Origin: Acinetobacter radioresistens DSM 6976 = NBRC 102413 = CIP 103788
GTDB lineage: Bacteria; Pseudomonadota; Gammaproteobacteria; Pseudomonadales; Moraxellaceae
Length of the DNA stretch: 64,000 nucleotides
Direction: 5' to 3'
Assembly (NCBI RefSeq): GCF_006757745.1
Contig: NZ_AP019740.1
Coordinates: 2,728,001-2,792,000, forward strand
A program made the position numbers and the translations under genes. Numbering within the stretch: the first letter of the stretch is position 1; each line of letters starts with the position of its first letter. Below, piece after piece: positions 27,096 to 33,804 of this stretch. A model generated the notes under the pieces. That model searched no databases. It was not told the origin of the DNA and saw nothing but the letters and a program-made list of their open reading frames with translations.

Positions 27096-27245
27096 TTACT
27101 TTTTTGCCAATTTACTCTGTTCCTCCTTTCTTAAGCGTTCCAATTCCGTAATAAAAAAAGCATTCATTGACTGATGTCTTTGCTTTGCTGTTTGTTTAAC
27201 CCAAGAAACTAAATCTATGGGTAAACGAAGATTCGTTTGTTTCAT
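27096..27245 (-). CDS. small Arc-like ribbon-helix-helix protein
   Basis: A 49-codon gene. The translation opens MKQTNLRLPIDLVSWVKQ, then ends its RHH core with NAFFITELERL, and closes with a lysine-rich tail. The pattern NLRLP (beta strand), SWVKQTAKQ (helix 1), RHQSMNAF turn and helix 2 is that of Arc/CopG-type dimeric repressors. It diverges from the 332-residue RHH protein, and three palindromic operator-like sites lie between them, the nearest 19 bases from this start. It probably represses itself and the divergent gene and may control the downstream recombinases. Confidence 0.72.
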   Translation of the reverse strand: MKQTNLRLPIDLVSWVKQTAKQRHQSMNAFFITELERLRKEEQSKLAKK

Positions 27246-27263
27246 ATGCACCACATTATTTGA

Positions 27264-27329
27264 TAGCATATTGCTAACATAGCAATGTGCTAATACTTAT
27301 ATCAACTCTTTTTTTATAGCATAATGCTA
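27264..27329. promoter_or_regulatory. three identical palindromic operators TAGCA-N3-TGCTA
   Basis: Exact copies lie at 27264-27276, 27280-27292 and 27317-27329. Each is a perfect 5-3-5 palindrome; the first two are 16 bases apart start to start. All lie in the 114-base gap between two divergent RHH genes, so they are strong candidates for cooperative repressor binding. Confidence 0.8.
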
Positions 27330-27359
27330 GTATTGAAATTTCTACTATTAGTGGAATAT

Positions 27360-28358
27360 ATGGGTAAAAAAGATATTCAATTTAATCTTCGAATTCCTGA
27401 AGAGTTAAAAAATAAAGTGGATGCTGCTGCAAAAGCTAATCAACGCTCCATCAATGCTGAAGCAACTTCTCGGCTTTATGATTCGTTTGTCATGAATGAT
27501 AATATTCAAGTCGAAGCGGCAAAAATCGTTGAAAAATTTTTACGATCACGCTCACCTACAGAACGAAAAAAAGTGGTGGCTGAGCGTTTAAATTTCGTAC
27601 TAAACGAATTAAAAAAAATACATCATTTTAGAGAGTTCACAATTGCTGAGTTAGCCTTTGAGATCGGTGAAGATACAGCTGATGAAGCTGAGGCATGGTT
27701 TAGGGCGGAGCTAGAACCGACTTTCGGTCAATTGGGAAAAGTAGCAGAACATACTTCTGCTAATCCAAATTGGTTATTTTTCGGCAAACAAACCCCGTAT
27801 AATATTCAACATATACGTTTAAATGAATATTTAGATCAAGATATAAAGCTGCTCTTAGGTTCAGACCCAAGTAATGAATATTTATCTGCATCAAAAGTGA
27901 AAGAAATAAAATTTATTCGCGAATTATCAGAAACAGGGCAGTTAATTATTCTTAAAATTTATGAAAATTACGCAGTTGAGACTTTTTACCCCCCGTATCA
28001 TATCAGTGACGTAAATGGTGTTGGTGGATATAACTCATTGTTATATTTTTGTTTATTGACCAAAGTACTGTTGCGATATTATAAATCTAAGGTGAATGTA
28101 TATAGTCATCTGCTTTCAGAAGAGCAGTTTAAACTTATTTTGACTGGAACAGTTCATCCCTTAACAATTGCAGAAAAACTACATCATATTCCTTGGGTAG
28201 ATGATTTAGCAGATAAGCTGCCTGATCGCACTTTAGATTATTGGGATGGTTTTGATGAATTAAGGGCAAGAGTATTGCGTGATTTCAAAGAAAAAGAATA
28301 CATTCAGACAATTTGGAATGATCCTGAGTTATATCTAAAACATCCTATTGAGCTTTAA
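27360..28358 (+). CDS. RHH-domain protein with HTH-like middle and unknown C-terminus
   Basis: Protein of 332 residues (ATG 27360). Residues 1-45 (DIQFNLRIPEELKNKVDAAAKANQRSINAEAT) are an Arc-like ribbon-helix-helix DNA-binding domain. A second segment around 85-140 (TIAELAFEIGEDTADEAEAW...LGKVAEHTSANPNWLFFG) resembles a phage-repressor-like helix-turn-helix ending in the typical WLF(F/T)G. The last about 190 residues are not recognised. Upstream in-frame codons to 27324 would start inside the third operator and are not used. It probably regulates element functions by binding the shared operators. Confidence 0.7.
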   Translation: MGKKDIQFNLRIPEELKNKVDAAAKANQRSINAEATSRLYDSFVMNDNIQVEAAKIVEKFLRSRSPTERKKVVAERLNFVLNELKKIHHFREFTIAELAFEIGEDTADEAEAWFRAELEPTFGQLGKVAEHTSANPNWLFFGKQTPYNIQHIRLNEYLDQDIKLLLGSDPSNEYLSASKVKEIKFIRELSETGQLIILKIYENYAVETFYPPYHISDVNGVGGYNSLLYFCLLTKVLLRYYKSKVNVYSHLLSEEQFKLILTGTVHPLTIAEKLHHIPWVDDLADKLPDRTLDYWDGFDELRARVLRDFKEKEYIQTIWNDPELYLKHPIEL

Positions 28359-28360
28359 AA

Positions 28361-28394
28361 AAAGGGATGACATTTTACTAAGTGTCATCCCTTT
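28361..28394. terminator. bidirectional terminator between convergent regulators
   Basis: AAAGGGATGACA pairs with TGTCATCCCTTT over a ten-base loop. It serves the RHH-HTH gene on the plus strand and overlaps the stop of the XRE-like gene on the minus strand. Confidence 0.85.
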
Positions 28395-28605
28395 CTTCAT
28401 CCCCATTAGTATATTCAAATAGATCTTGCATATTACAATCAAAATATTTACACAAGGTGTCAGCAACCGAAAGTTCAATTCGTATTGCCCGGTCATAGTA
28501 AAGACTCGTTAGCGTATTGCGATTAATACTGGTCGCCTGAGCTACCTCACTTAACTTTAAAATTTTTCGTTCACCCATTAAAGCTGACAATCTACATCTA
28601 ATCAT
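28378..28605 (-). CDS. small XRE/Cro-type transcriptional regulator
   Basis: Regulator of 75 residues opening MIRCRLSALMGERKILKLSEVAQATSINRNTLTSLYYDRA. The helix-turn-helix (VAQATSINRNTL) and following AIRIELSVADTLCKYFDCNMQDLFEY are typical of compact YozG-like Cro/CI regulators. ATG 28605 has GAAGG seven bases upstream; an in-frame TTG would add four residues. It is convergent with the RHH-HTH protein. Targets are unknown; it could control element genes or be a cargo regulator. Confidence 0.8.
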   Translation of the reverse strand: MIRCRLSALMGERKILKLSEVAQATSINRNTLTSLYYDRAIRIELSVADTLCKYFDCNMQDLFEYTNGDEERDDT

Positions 28606-28764
28606 AGCAACCTTCAAATCAAAATAATAACCTGCAGCAAGTTAATTTAACTTGATAAATAATTTTTAGAATGATAATTTAACCTATAGCAGGGCATTTT
28701 GTTTCATAGTGAAACAAGTTAACCTTTCTAAATATCATTATATAATTTCTATGCGAGTTCAGCT

Positions 28765-29031
28765 ATGAATAACTATTTTTCTCCAAAATTCTTTGTTTCA
28801 GAAGAAGTCCGCTCAACTGCTGTTGCTCTAATCAAAGAGTTTAATATTGACCGTACATTTGATTTAGCTTTATTCCTGAATGTTAATCCTAACTTAAATG
28901 ACCAAGATGCAACTTTGGCCTGGGTTAATTATTTTGAAAAAAATCAACATGATCTTAGTGACTTCAATCATGTTAGACGTCACTTTATGAAGAACTTTCC
29001 TAAAATTATGTTTGCAAACTTTAGTGAATAA
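28765..29031 (+). CDS. small protein of unknown function
   Basis: An 88-residue protein, MNNYFSPKFFVSEEVRSTAVALIK..., acidic and aromatic-rich, with no signal peptide or membrane segment and no motif I recognise. No strong ribosome-binding site precedes it, but a clear terminator follows immediately, which supports it being a real transcription unit. It sits among regulators of the element. Function unknown. Confidence 0.55.
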   Translation: MNNYFSPKFFVSEEVRSTAVALIKEFNIDRTFDLALFLNVNPNLNDQDATLAWVNYFEKNQHDLSDFNHVRRHFMKNFPKIMFANFSE

Positions 29032-29039
29032 AATAAACA

Positions 29040-29070
29040 AAGGGAGATATCAAATATCTCCCTTAATTTT
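29040..29070 (+). terminator. terminator after the 88-residue gene
   Basis: AAGGGAGATAT pairs with ATATCTCCCTT around CAA, followed by AATTTTTAA. Confidence 0.85.
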
Positions 29071-29133
29071 TAACTGACCCTCTTATTGTAATTTCGATTA
29101 AAAGTGAAACTTAATTTAATTAGTTGTAAAAAT

Positions 29134-29754
29134 ATGGATTCATCGATAAAAGCAAGTCATATTGAGCCATCGGTCATTGCTTTTGACGTGTTTGGTACAC
29201 TTGTAAAAATAGGGGAAAGACGTTCCCCATATAGAAAATTAATGAAATGGCTAAAAGAAAATGGGCGACAACCAAAACCTGATGATGCCAAATTTATTAT
29301 GTCCCACAATTTAAATTTGGCAGAGCTTGCAAAGCGATTAGCAGTAAATATTCCAGACCAATTTCTGCAAGAACTTGAGCATGATTTAGATGAAGAGTTA
29401 CGCTCTATTACACTGTATGAAGATACCTTATCAACTTTGGAAGAATTAAAGAAATTGGGGATTAAATTGGCATTATGCTCAAATTTAGCTATGCCATATG
29501 GAAAAATTGTTTCTTCATTATTACCGCCCCTTGATACTTATGCTTGGAGTTATGAAGTTGCTGCAATTAAACCTGAGCCGAAAATCTATCAATCACTCGT
29601 TGACCAACTAGATTGCCAAGCTTCAGAAGTTTTATTTATTGGGGATACAGCACTTGCAGATTTTACAGGGCCAACAACATTTGGCATGTCTGCCAGATTG
29701 ATCAATCGTAACAATGGTCAAAAATTGGCAGAAGTTTTAAACGACATACTTTAA
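29134..29754 (+). CDS. HAD-superfamily hydrolase
   Basis: HAD-type phosphatase-like protein of 206 residues. Motif I FDVFGTL gives the nucleophile Asp, motif II LCSN, motif III lysine in AAIKPEPKIYQ, and motif IV FIGDTALADFTG with paired acids, the HAD-IA pattern with a helical cap between motifs I and II. The second acid of motif I is Phe/Gly-shifted (DVFGT rather than DxDGT), as in haloacid dehalogenase-like and related members, so the substrate is uncertain. ATG 29134 is chosen; an in-frame GTG at 29104 would add ten residues, and neither has a good ribosome-binding site. A cargo gene of the element. Confidence 0.75.
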   Translation: MDSSIKASHIEPSVIAFDVFGTLVKIGERRSPYRKLMKWLKENGRQPKPDDAKFIMSHNLNLAELAKRLAVNIPDQFLQELEHDLDEELRSITLYEDTLSTLEELKKLGIKLALCSNLAMPYGKIVSSLLPPLDTYAWSYEVAAIKPEPKIYQSLVDQLDCQASEVLFIGDTALADFTGPTTFGMSARLINRNNGQKLAEVLNDIL

Positions 29755-29786
29755 CAACTCGTGGACGTCCCCCTAATAGTGAATAC

Positions 29787-30572
29787 TCACAGCTCCTCAT
29801 CTTTCCATTTTTTAAATTCTGCAATTCGTTCATCAAGCTCCAGAACCCATGCTGGTTTTATATGTGGCACATCTGGACGCTCAACGCCTTGATGGTCAAA
29901 AAACTTATACACCATTGCCGCCAACTTGATAAACGCCTGTTCAAACGTATTTGCCCAAACATCTAAACGATAATCATGATAATGCTCTTGGTATAATTTA
30001 CCACCATCTTCTACTTTATTGAGATGTGAGCCAGTTTCTAAATAAATCACTAATTGCCCATTATCTTCATCATTATATGCACCGTGATAAACATTTTGGC
30101 AGTGCCCCCATGTATTCCAGTGCCATGATGGTACATCACCAATAACCGTCCAAAAAGCTGGGTGTGTATCAATAAAATGATAGGCTGTTAAAAAGTCTGT
30201 TGGATTTGCGAGATATGCTTGCTCATTTTCAAAGGCAGTCTGTAAAGCAGATTGTAAATGCTCAAATTTATTTTTATCGGTGTAGGAAAACAAACTACTA
30301 GAAAGATGCTCAGAGGTTTTAAAAAATAAACCACCACTCTCTTTATCTTTACCAAAATATTGATAGACCTCTGGTAGAATCTGTAAATCTGTAGGTTTGA
30401 CATGATGGATCTGGTGTTGTACGTCTTTTAAGCTTTCGTGAATTGCTTCCATACGATCAGGGTAAGTGACGACAAGTTTCGTATCACGCAGTGATAAAAT
30501 TGCTGGTTCAGTTATTTGGGGTAACTGTTCTAATAACCAGTCTGGTAATTGTTTTAATTCAGTCGGTTGCAT
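29787..30572 (-). CDS. hypothetical protein of the element
   Basis: Soluble-looking protein of 261 residues with no signal peptide or membrane helix. It has a Trp/His-rich middle (WTVIGDVPSWHWNTWGHCQNVYHG) and an acidic segment (YNDEDNGQLVIYLETGSH). I do not recognise a family. AAGGA lies nine bases before the start. It follows the Xre/MbcA/ParS-type gene in the same direction but is not a RES-domain toxin. It could be an immunity or accessory protein; that is speculation. Confidence 0.6.
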   Translation of the reverse strand: MQPTELKQLPDWLLEQLPQITEPAILSLRDTKLVVTYPDRMEAIHESLKDVQHQIHHVKPTDLQILPEVYQYFGKDKESGGLFFKTSEHLSSSLFSYTDKNKFEHLQSALQTAFENEQAYLANPTDFLTAYHFIDTHPAFWTVIGDVPSWHWNTWGHCQNVYHGAYNDEDNGQLVIYLETGSHLNKVEDGGKLYQEHYHDYRLDVWANTFEQAFIKLAAMVYKFFDHQGVERPDVPHIKPAWVLELDERIAEFKKWKDEEL

Positions 30573-30670
30573 TTTTAGTTATCCTTTTTTTAATAATTCC
30601 AACTTGTTACATGCGTTACACAACATAATTTGTGAAAGTTGATTGTAAGTTAGTCCATAGGAGTATATTG

Positions 30671-31030
30671 TCACTCAAGGGCTTCAACAAAATTAAGAAC
30701 AGAAATCAAGCCACTCATCGTTTCTATTTGATGAATTGGGATACCGCTAGTGACTCTATTTTCGGACGTTAAAAAAATCTTCATCGCAGCCTGATCACCA
30801 CCTGTCAAAGCATGTAAAGCCTGGTATAGACGAATCAGCAACAGTGCTAATTTCCCCTGTTTAGAATTTGGATCTAATTCAGGTTGGTTTTGCAATTGAG
30901 TGATTGCCTCAACATCCATATCTAGCACTATTGCGAGCTGAGACTGACTAAGGGAAAGCAGTTTAGCAGCCCTAAGTACTGACTTTCCCAATACAGCTGC
31001 TGGTACTACCTGCTGTTCCAATAACGTCAT
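30671..31030 (-). CDS. MbcA/ParS/Xre-family antitoxin, without visible RES toxin
   Basis: Protein of 119 residues. The N-terminal part (AAKLLSLSQSQLAIVLDMDVEAITQL) is a Xre-like helix-turn-helix. The C-terminal part (LALLLIRLYQALHALTGGDQAAMKIFLTSEN...GIPIHQIETMSGLISVLNFVEAL) is the DUF2384 toxin-binding domain. GAGG lies seven bases before the start. These antitoxins normally pair with a RES-domain NAD-degrading toxin directly downstream, but the next gene, 98 bases on, has no RES motifs. It is either an orphan antitoxin that could protect the host from another element's toxin, or one partnered with the unknown neighbour. Confidence 0.75.
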   Translation of the reverse strand: MTLLEQQVVPAAVLGKSVLRAAKLLSLSQSQLAIVLDMDVEAITQLQNQPELDPNSKQGKLALLLIRLYQALHALTGGDQAAMKIFLTSENRVTSGIPIHQIETMSGLISVLNFVEALE

Positions 31031-31106
31031 AGCATCACCTCAAGCTCTAATTTTACTGATCAAGCCTTAAATCTAACAATATCATACAAATTACAAGATA
31101 AAATGA

Positions 31107-31276
31107 TCACCTATTCCTGTTCGTAGCATACCAGTTATTCTTACTTGTTAGACGACCAGAAATAGTCACATAAGCTAATTTTGCCGACACCTGATGATTC
31201 ATACTTACACCACGCCCTGCTGCTTCCAAGGCAAGTTTTTGATGAACAATGATGGAACACGAACAATAAATCGACC
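31107..31276 (-). pseudogene. remnant of a HicB/Arc-type antitoxin
   Basis: On the minus strand HQKLALEAAGRGVSMNHQVSAKLAY is readable. It is the C-terminal helix pair of HicB-type antitoxins with an RHH domain (compare LHQKLAxEAxxxGVSLNQ). The preceding RFIVRVPS is in another frame, so about two extra bases break the gene, and no intact start is present. The frame closes at TGA 31107-31109. The rest of 31031-31345 contains a hairpin (AAATGCC/GGCATTT, 31305-31325) and no other gene. Confidence 0.45.
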
Positions 31277-31345
31277 CCTATATTAACCAAGGGGGGCAGT
31301 TTTTAAATGCCGTTAGGGGGCATTTTTACACTGCCGCTAACACAG

Positions 31346-31858
31346 CTATCTTCCTAATTTTTTAAAATAGGTTTCACATTTTGAAGCGGGGCCAAAATTA
31401 TATTTTAAAGCGGTATTGGCTCTAGCTGTTGCATATTCAATACCTTGAATTTCACGCTGCTGAGCAAAAACTTGAATCGCAGGATGTAACTGTTCTGAGC
31501 AACTGGGATCGTTGCTAAAGTATTTTAAAGTCTTGGTATTGGAAAAATATATTGCAGCAAACAATCGCCCATCTTTAAACACAATCGCGGATGAAGCATC
31601 TAAACTGCTTCCAAACCGACCTTCATAATACAGCGCCTCATCTGTTTTCAGTAAATATGGCGCTGAGTAATTGTCAAAATTAGATTGAAATTTTAGATAA
31701 TCATGCTTTAACAATGTTTGAAGTTCTGTTTGGATTTTTGGATTCAAAACAATTTGAGGAATTGATGAAATATCTGAATATTGAATGAAGTCTAGTTCTT
31801 GAGCATGAGTAAAAACGGAGATTGAAAAAAGTAGAAAAAGATAATAGTGATTCTTCAT
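31346..31858 (-). CDS. secreted protein of unknown function at the element's right end
   Basis: Protein of 170 residues with a clear signal peptide (MKNHYYLFLLFSISVFTHAQE, likely cleaved after HAQ or THA). Two cysteines (PSCSEQ and SKCETY) could form a disulfide. The mature part is not recognised. The gene begins only 74 bases inside the element end, leaving little room for its own promoter, and no strong ribosome-binding site is seen. The sigma-54 promoter of the severed host pilA, 160 bases upstream in the same direction, reads straight into it. It could be expressed under pilin control after insertion at pilA. Confidence 0.65.
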   Translation of the reverse strand: MKNHYYLFLLFSISVFTHAQELDFIQYSDISSIPQIVLNPKIQTELQTLLKHDYLKFQSNFDNYSAPYLLKTDEALYYEGRFGSSLDASSAIVFKDGRLFAAIYFSNTKTLKYFSNDPSCSEQLHPAIQVFAQQREIQGIEYATARANTALKYNFGPASKCETYFKKLGR

Positions 31859-31877
31859 ATCAAATTTATTATTTTTA

Positions 31878-31932
31878 TGTCCATATTAACTTACTTATGG
31901 ATTGTTCATTTTATATGGACACTTATGGAGTA
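31878..31932 (-). repeat. right inverted repeat of the element
   Basis: Read inward on the minus strand the end begins TACTCCATAAGT and runs on into GTCCATA. A second TCCATAAGT (31901-31893), seven bases and TATGGACA (31885-31878) reproduce the left-end motif. The right end thus has one more TCCATAAGT than the left, 20 bases outside the shared motif, so the two ends are not equivalent. Confidence 0.75.
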
Positions 31933-31938
31933 TCGATT
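31933..31938. repeat. right flanking direct repeat (core) TCGATT
   Basis: Second copy of the 6-bp sequence at 18526-18531, bordering the element on the other side within the pilA codons. Confidence 0.85.
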
Positions 31939-31964
31939 AAGGTAAAACCTTTTTGTGTATTCAT
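31933..31964 (-). pseudogene. pilA: 5' fragment of the host major pilin pilA
   Basis: ATG at 31964 opens MNTQKGFTLI, the complete class III leader and first residues of a pilin, then runs into the element and stops after three foreign codons (DTP). The bases just before the ATG (GTGGAGAATGTT) are the same as before the cargo pilin. It is the promoter-proximal half of the gene whose remainder lies at 18165-18531. Confidence 0.9.
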
Positions 31965-32017
31965 AACATTCTCCACCACATGTGATTTTTATATAGCTGT
32001 ACAGCTAATTTATATAT

Positions 32018-32034
32018 AGCACTAACTGTGCCAA
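32018..32034 (-). promoter_or_regulatory. sigma-54 promoter of the severed host pilA
   Basis: On the minus strand TTGGCAC-N5-GTGCT has GG and GC ten bases apart. Upstream TGTCA/TGACA inverted boxes (32115-32138) resemble those of the cargo pilin. The promoter looks intact and now reads through the pilA stub into the element. The remainder of 31965-32164 has no gene. Confidence 0.85.
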
Positions 32035-32164
32035 GGCATATTATAATTATTTTTGCTACAAGAACAGACACTTATATAAATAAATTTTTTTACTTTAATC
32101 TATTTCTAATTTAATTGTCATAAATTGACAAAAAATGTCACTATCAGTCTAAAAATACGTCTTA

Positions 32165-32725
32165 TTAATTTAATATAATAGGACGGTTTTCTATTTCATT
32201 ATCATCATCAATGACCTGGTTCACATAAAAACTGTTTAAAACCTGTCCAATACTTAATATACCTTCTACCACTGCCTCACGGTACTGCTGCTGTTTTAAA
32301 CCAGTAGTAATCTGCTGACAGATTTCATTCCAGGTATGCTGCTCAGTAGCCTGCTTTATACCACGATCAATTACGATCTCAACAGTACGCTCACACAGGT
32401 TTAGATATAAAAGAACGCCACTATTATATTCGGTATCCCAGACGCCTAACTCTGCAAAAAGCTGCCGGGCGCGCAAACAGGTATCTTGACTATAAGCCTG
32501 CTGACAGGGAATGTGACCTTCAATCACTACCTGAATTTCACCAACATGTCCCTGTTCAGCCTGTTGTACTGCTTGGGCAATCGCATTCTGGTCTTCACGA
32601 CTGAAATACCGCTTGCTGGCTGGCATATAAAAGAAGTGTTTAAACCAGCGTTTTAAACTATGAGAAGTTTTCTCCTCTAATTTTGGCTGTGTGACAATCT
32701 CTGTCGTATCTGTTTTAGTTACCAT
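32165..32725 (-). CDS. TPM-domain protein, short paralogue
   Basis: Protein of 186 residues with a TPM (YgcG-like) domain: SREDQNAIAQAVQQAEQGHVGEIQVVIEG, GVWDTEYNSGVLLYLNLCERTVEIVIDRGI and an amphipathic end. It has no obvious signal peptide but a basic, aromatic segment (RWFKHFFYMP). Its start overlaps the stop of the larger TPM gene by seven bases, and LemA precedes both, giving a lemA-TPM-TPM operon. Biochemical function is unknown; members are linked to membrane or photosystem maintenance in other organisms. Confidence 0.85.
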   Translation of the reverse strand: MVTKTDTTEIVTQPKLEEKTSHSLKRWFKHFFYMPASKRYFSREDQNAIAQAVQQAEQGHVGEIQVVIEGHIPCQQAYSQDTCLRARQLFAELGVWDTEYNSGVLLYLNLCERTVEIVIDRGIKQATEQHTWNEICQQITTGLKQQQYREAVVEGILSIGQVLNSFYVNQVIDDDNEIENRPIILN

Positions 32726-33783
32726 GAGCCTGATGCTCCTCCCCCGCCAAAGCCACCGCCTCCACCACTAAAGCCACCTCCACCAAATCCGCCTCTGCCA
32801 CCACCGCCTCCACCACGTGAAGCAATAAAAAGATGTAGTATGGTCTGGGCAATTGAAGTAATTAGTAAAAAGAAAATCCCAAAACCGAGTAATAAACTGG
32901 TAATTATACCTGCACCATTTACCAGACCTGCAGCCACTGCAGCTACACCAGCAGTGGAAGCACTTAAACGATTACCGACAATAAATGAACCGAAAATACC
33001 GGCAATTAAAATAAACAGCCCCATGTTAAAGGTGCGCTCTTTAGCTTGCTGCTCATGCAGTGCCTGTTCTTGTTGTAATTTCAGCTGCTCGGCCGCCCGC
33101 TGTGCAATTTCGGGATCAAGATTTAAAATACGCTCAATCTCATTTAAACCGGCATTAATTCCCTGTACATACTGCCCCTGTTTAAAAAAGGGTGTAATCT
33201 GATTACGGATAATCCGACTCAGCACAATATCAGGTAATACTCCCTCAAGGCCATATCCTGAAAGAATTTGAATGCGATGGTCATTTACTGCGATAGCCAT
33301 TAACAGTCCATTATCCTGTTCGGCTGAACCCAGTTTCCACTGGTTTGCAGCACGCATAGCAAAGTCGAAAATATCTTCTTGTCCTGTAGTGGATACAATA
33401 ATTATTCCAACCTGTGCCTTACCCTGCTGATACAGATTTAAAATTTTCTGGTCAATTGCCTGCTTTTCAGCAGCAGTAAGAAGGCCCGCCTGATCTACTA
33501 CTGGTTGATTTAAAGTCGGTAACCCACGAATAGACTCACCTTCCGCCATATCATTATTAACTTCAGGTGGTTTAGTTCGTACAGTCGTAGACACGGGGTC
33601 TGTCGCGGTATGGCTGGCCTGTTGCTGGTTTTGTAAAACCTTACCTAACACCACAGCTTCAGTTGTGTCATTTTCTACAGGTTCACTCCAAACTGCTTGA
33701 CCGCCTAGCAGGACTATACTGAGCAAACACAGCCTTATAATACAAAAAGGGATGGTCGCTTGAGCTGCAAATTTATTCTGCAT
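32719..33783 (-). CDS. TPM-domain membrane protein with glycine-rich tail
   Basis: YgcG-type protein of 354 residues. A signal peptide or first membrane segment is at about 8-30, a TPM domain at about 85-215 (VVDQAGLLTAAEKQAIDQKI, LMAIAVNDHRIQILSGYGLEGVLPD), a charged coiled stretch, two membrane helices at about 250-310, and a Gly-rich tail (GRGGFGGGGFSGGG). ATG 33783 is best placed after GGGGG; an ATG two codons earlier abuts it. It is encoded directly after LemA, its usual partner. Function is not established. Confidence 0.88.
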   Translation of the reverse strand: MQNKFAAQATIPFCIIRLCLLSIVLLGGQAVWSEPVENDTTEAVVLGKVLQNQQQASHTATDPVSTTVRTKPPEVNNDMAEGESIRGLPTLNQPVVDQAGLLTAAEKQAIDQKILNLYQQGKAQVGIIIVSTTGQEDIFDFAMRAANQWKLGSAEQDNGLLMAIAVNDHRIQILSGYGLEGVLPDIVLSRIIRNQITPFFKQGQYVQGINAGLNEIERILNLDPEIAQRAAEQLKLQQEQALHEQQAKERTFNMGLFILIAGIFGSFIVGNRLSASTAGVAAVAAGLVNGAGIITSLLLGFGIFFLLITSIAQTILHLFIASRGGGGGGRGGFGGGGFSGGGGGFGGGGASGSW

Positions 33784-33804
33784 TATCATCCCCCTTTTTT
33801 AAGT

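Larger units (their letters stand above)
18532..31932. mobile_element. 13.4 kb tyrosine-recombinase element inserted in pilA, carrying a replacement pilin
   Basis: The boundaries come from the two halves of pilA plus a shared 6-bp core. Both ends carry TCCATAAGT preceded by three bases (10 of 12 terminal bases match), and both contain the motif TCCATAAGT-N7-TATGGACA. The content is accessory. It has a four-gene recombinase operon (21155-26932), a divergent pair of ribbon-helix-helix genes with three shared operators, and a new pilA with tfpZ. It also has decayed antitoxins, an orphan Xre/MbcA/ParS-type protein, a HAD hydrolase and several unknowns. Outside it, bfr-pilA-TPM-domain genes look like the original neighbourhood. 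The recombinase set resembles Tn554 and recombinase-trio elements. A link to the gamma-mobile-trio islands is possible but could not be tested. Insertion inactivates the resident pilin and delivers another. Confidence 0.88.

Noticed and set aside
18532..31932. DDE-type transposon or insertion sequence as cause of the pilA split
   Set aside because: No transposase of that type is present; the ends, 6-bp core and recombinase operon point to tyrosine recombination.
32719..33783. Gly-rich tail of the TPM protein as a repeat array or artefact
   Set aside because: Such tails are usual for YgcG-type TPM proteins; the frame is open and the gene order with lemA is normal.
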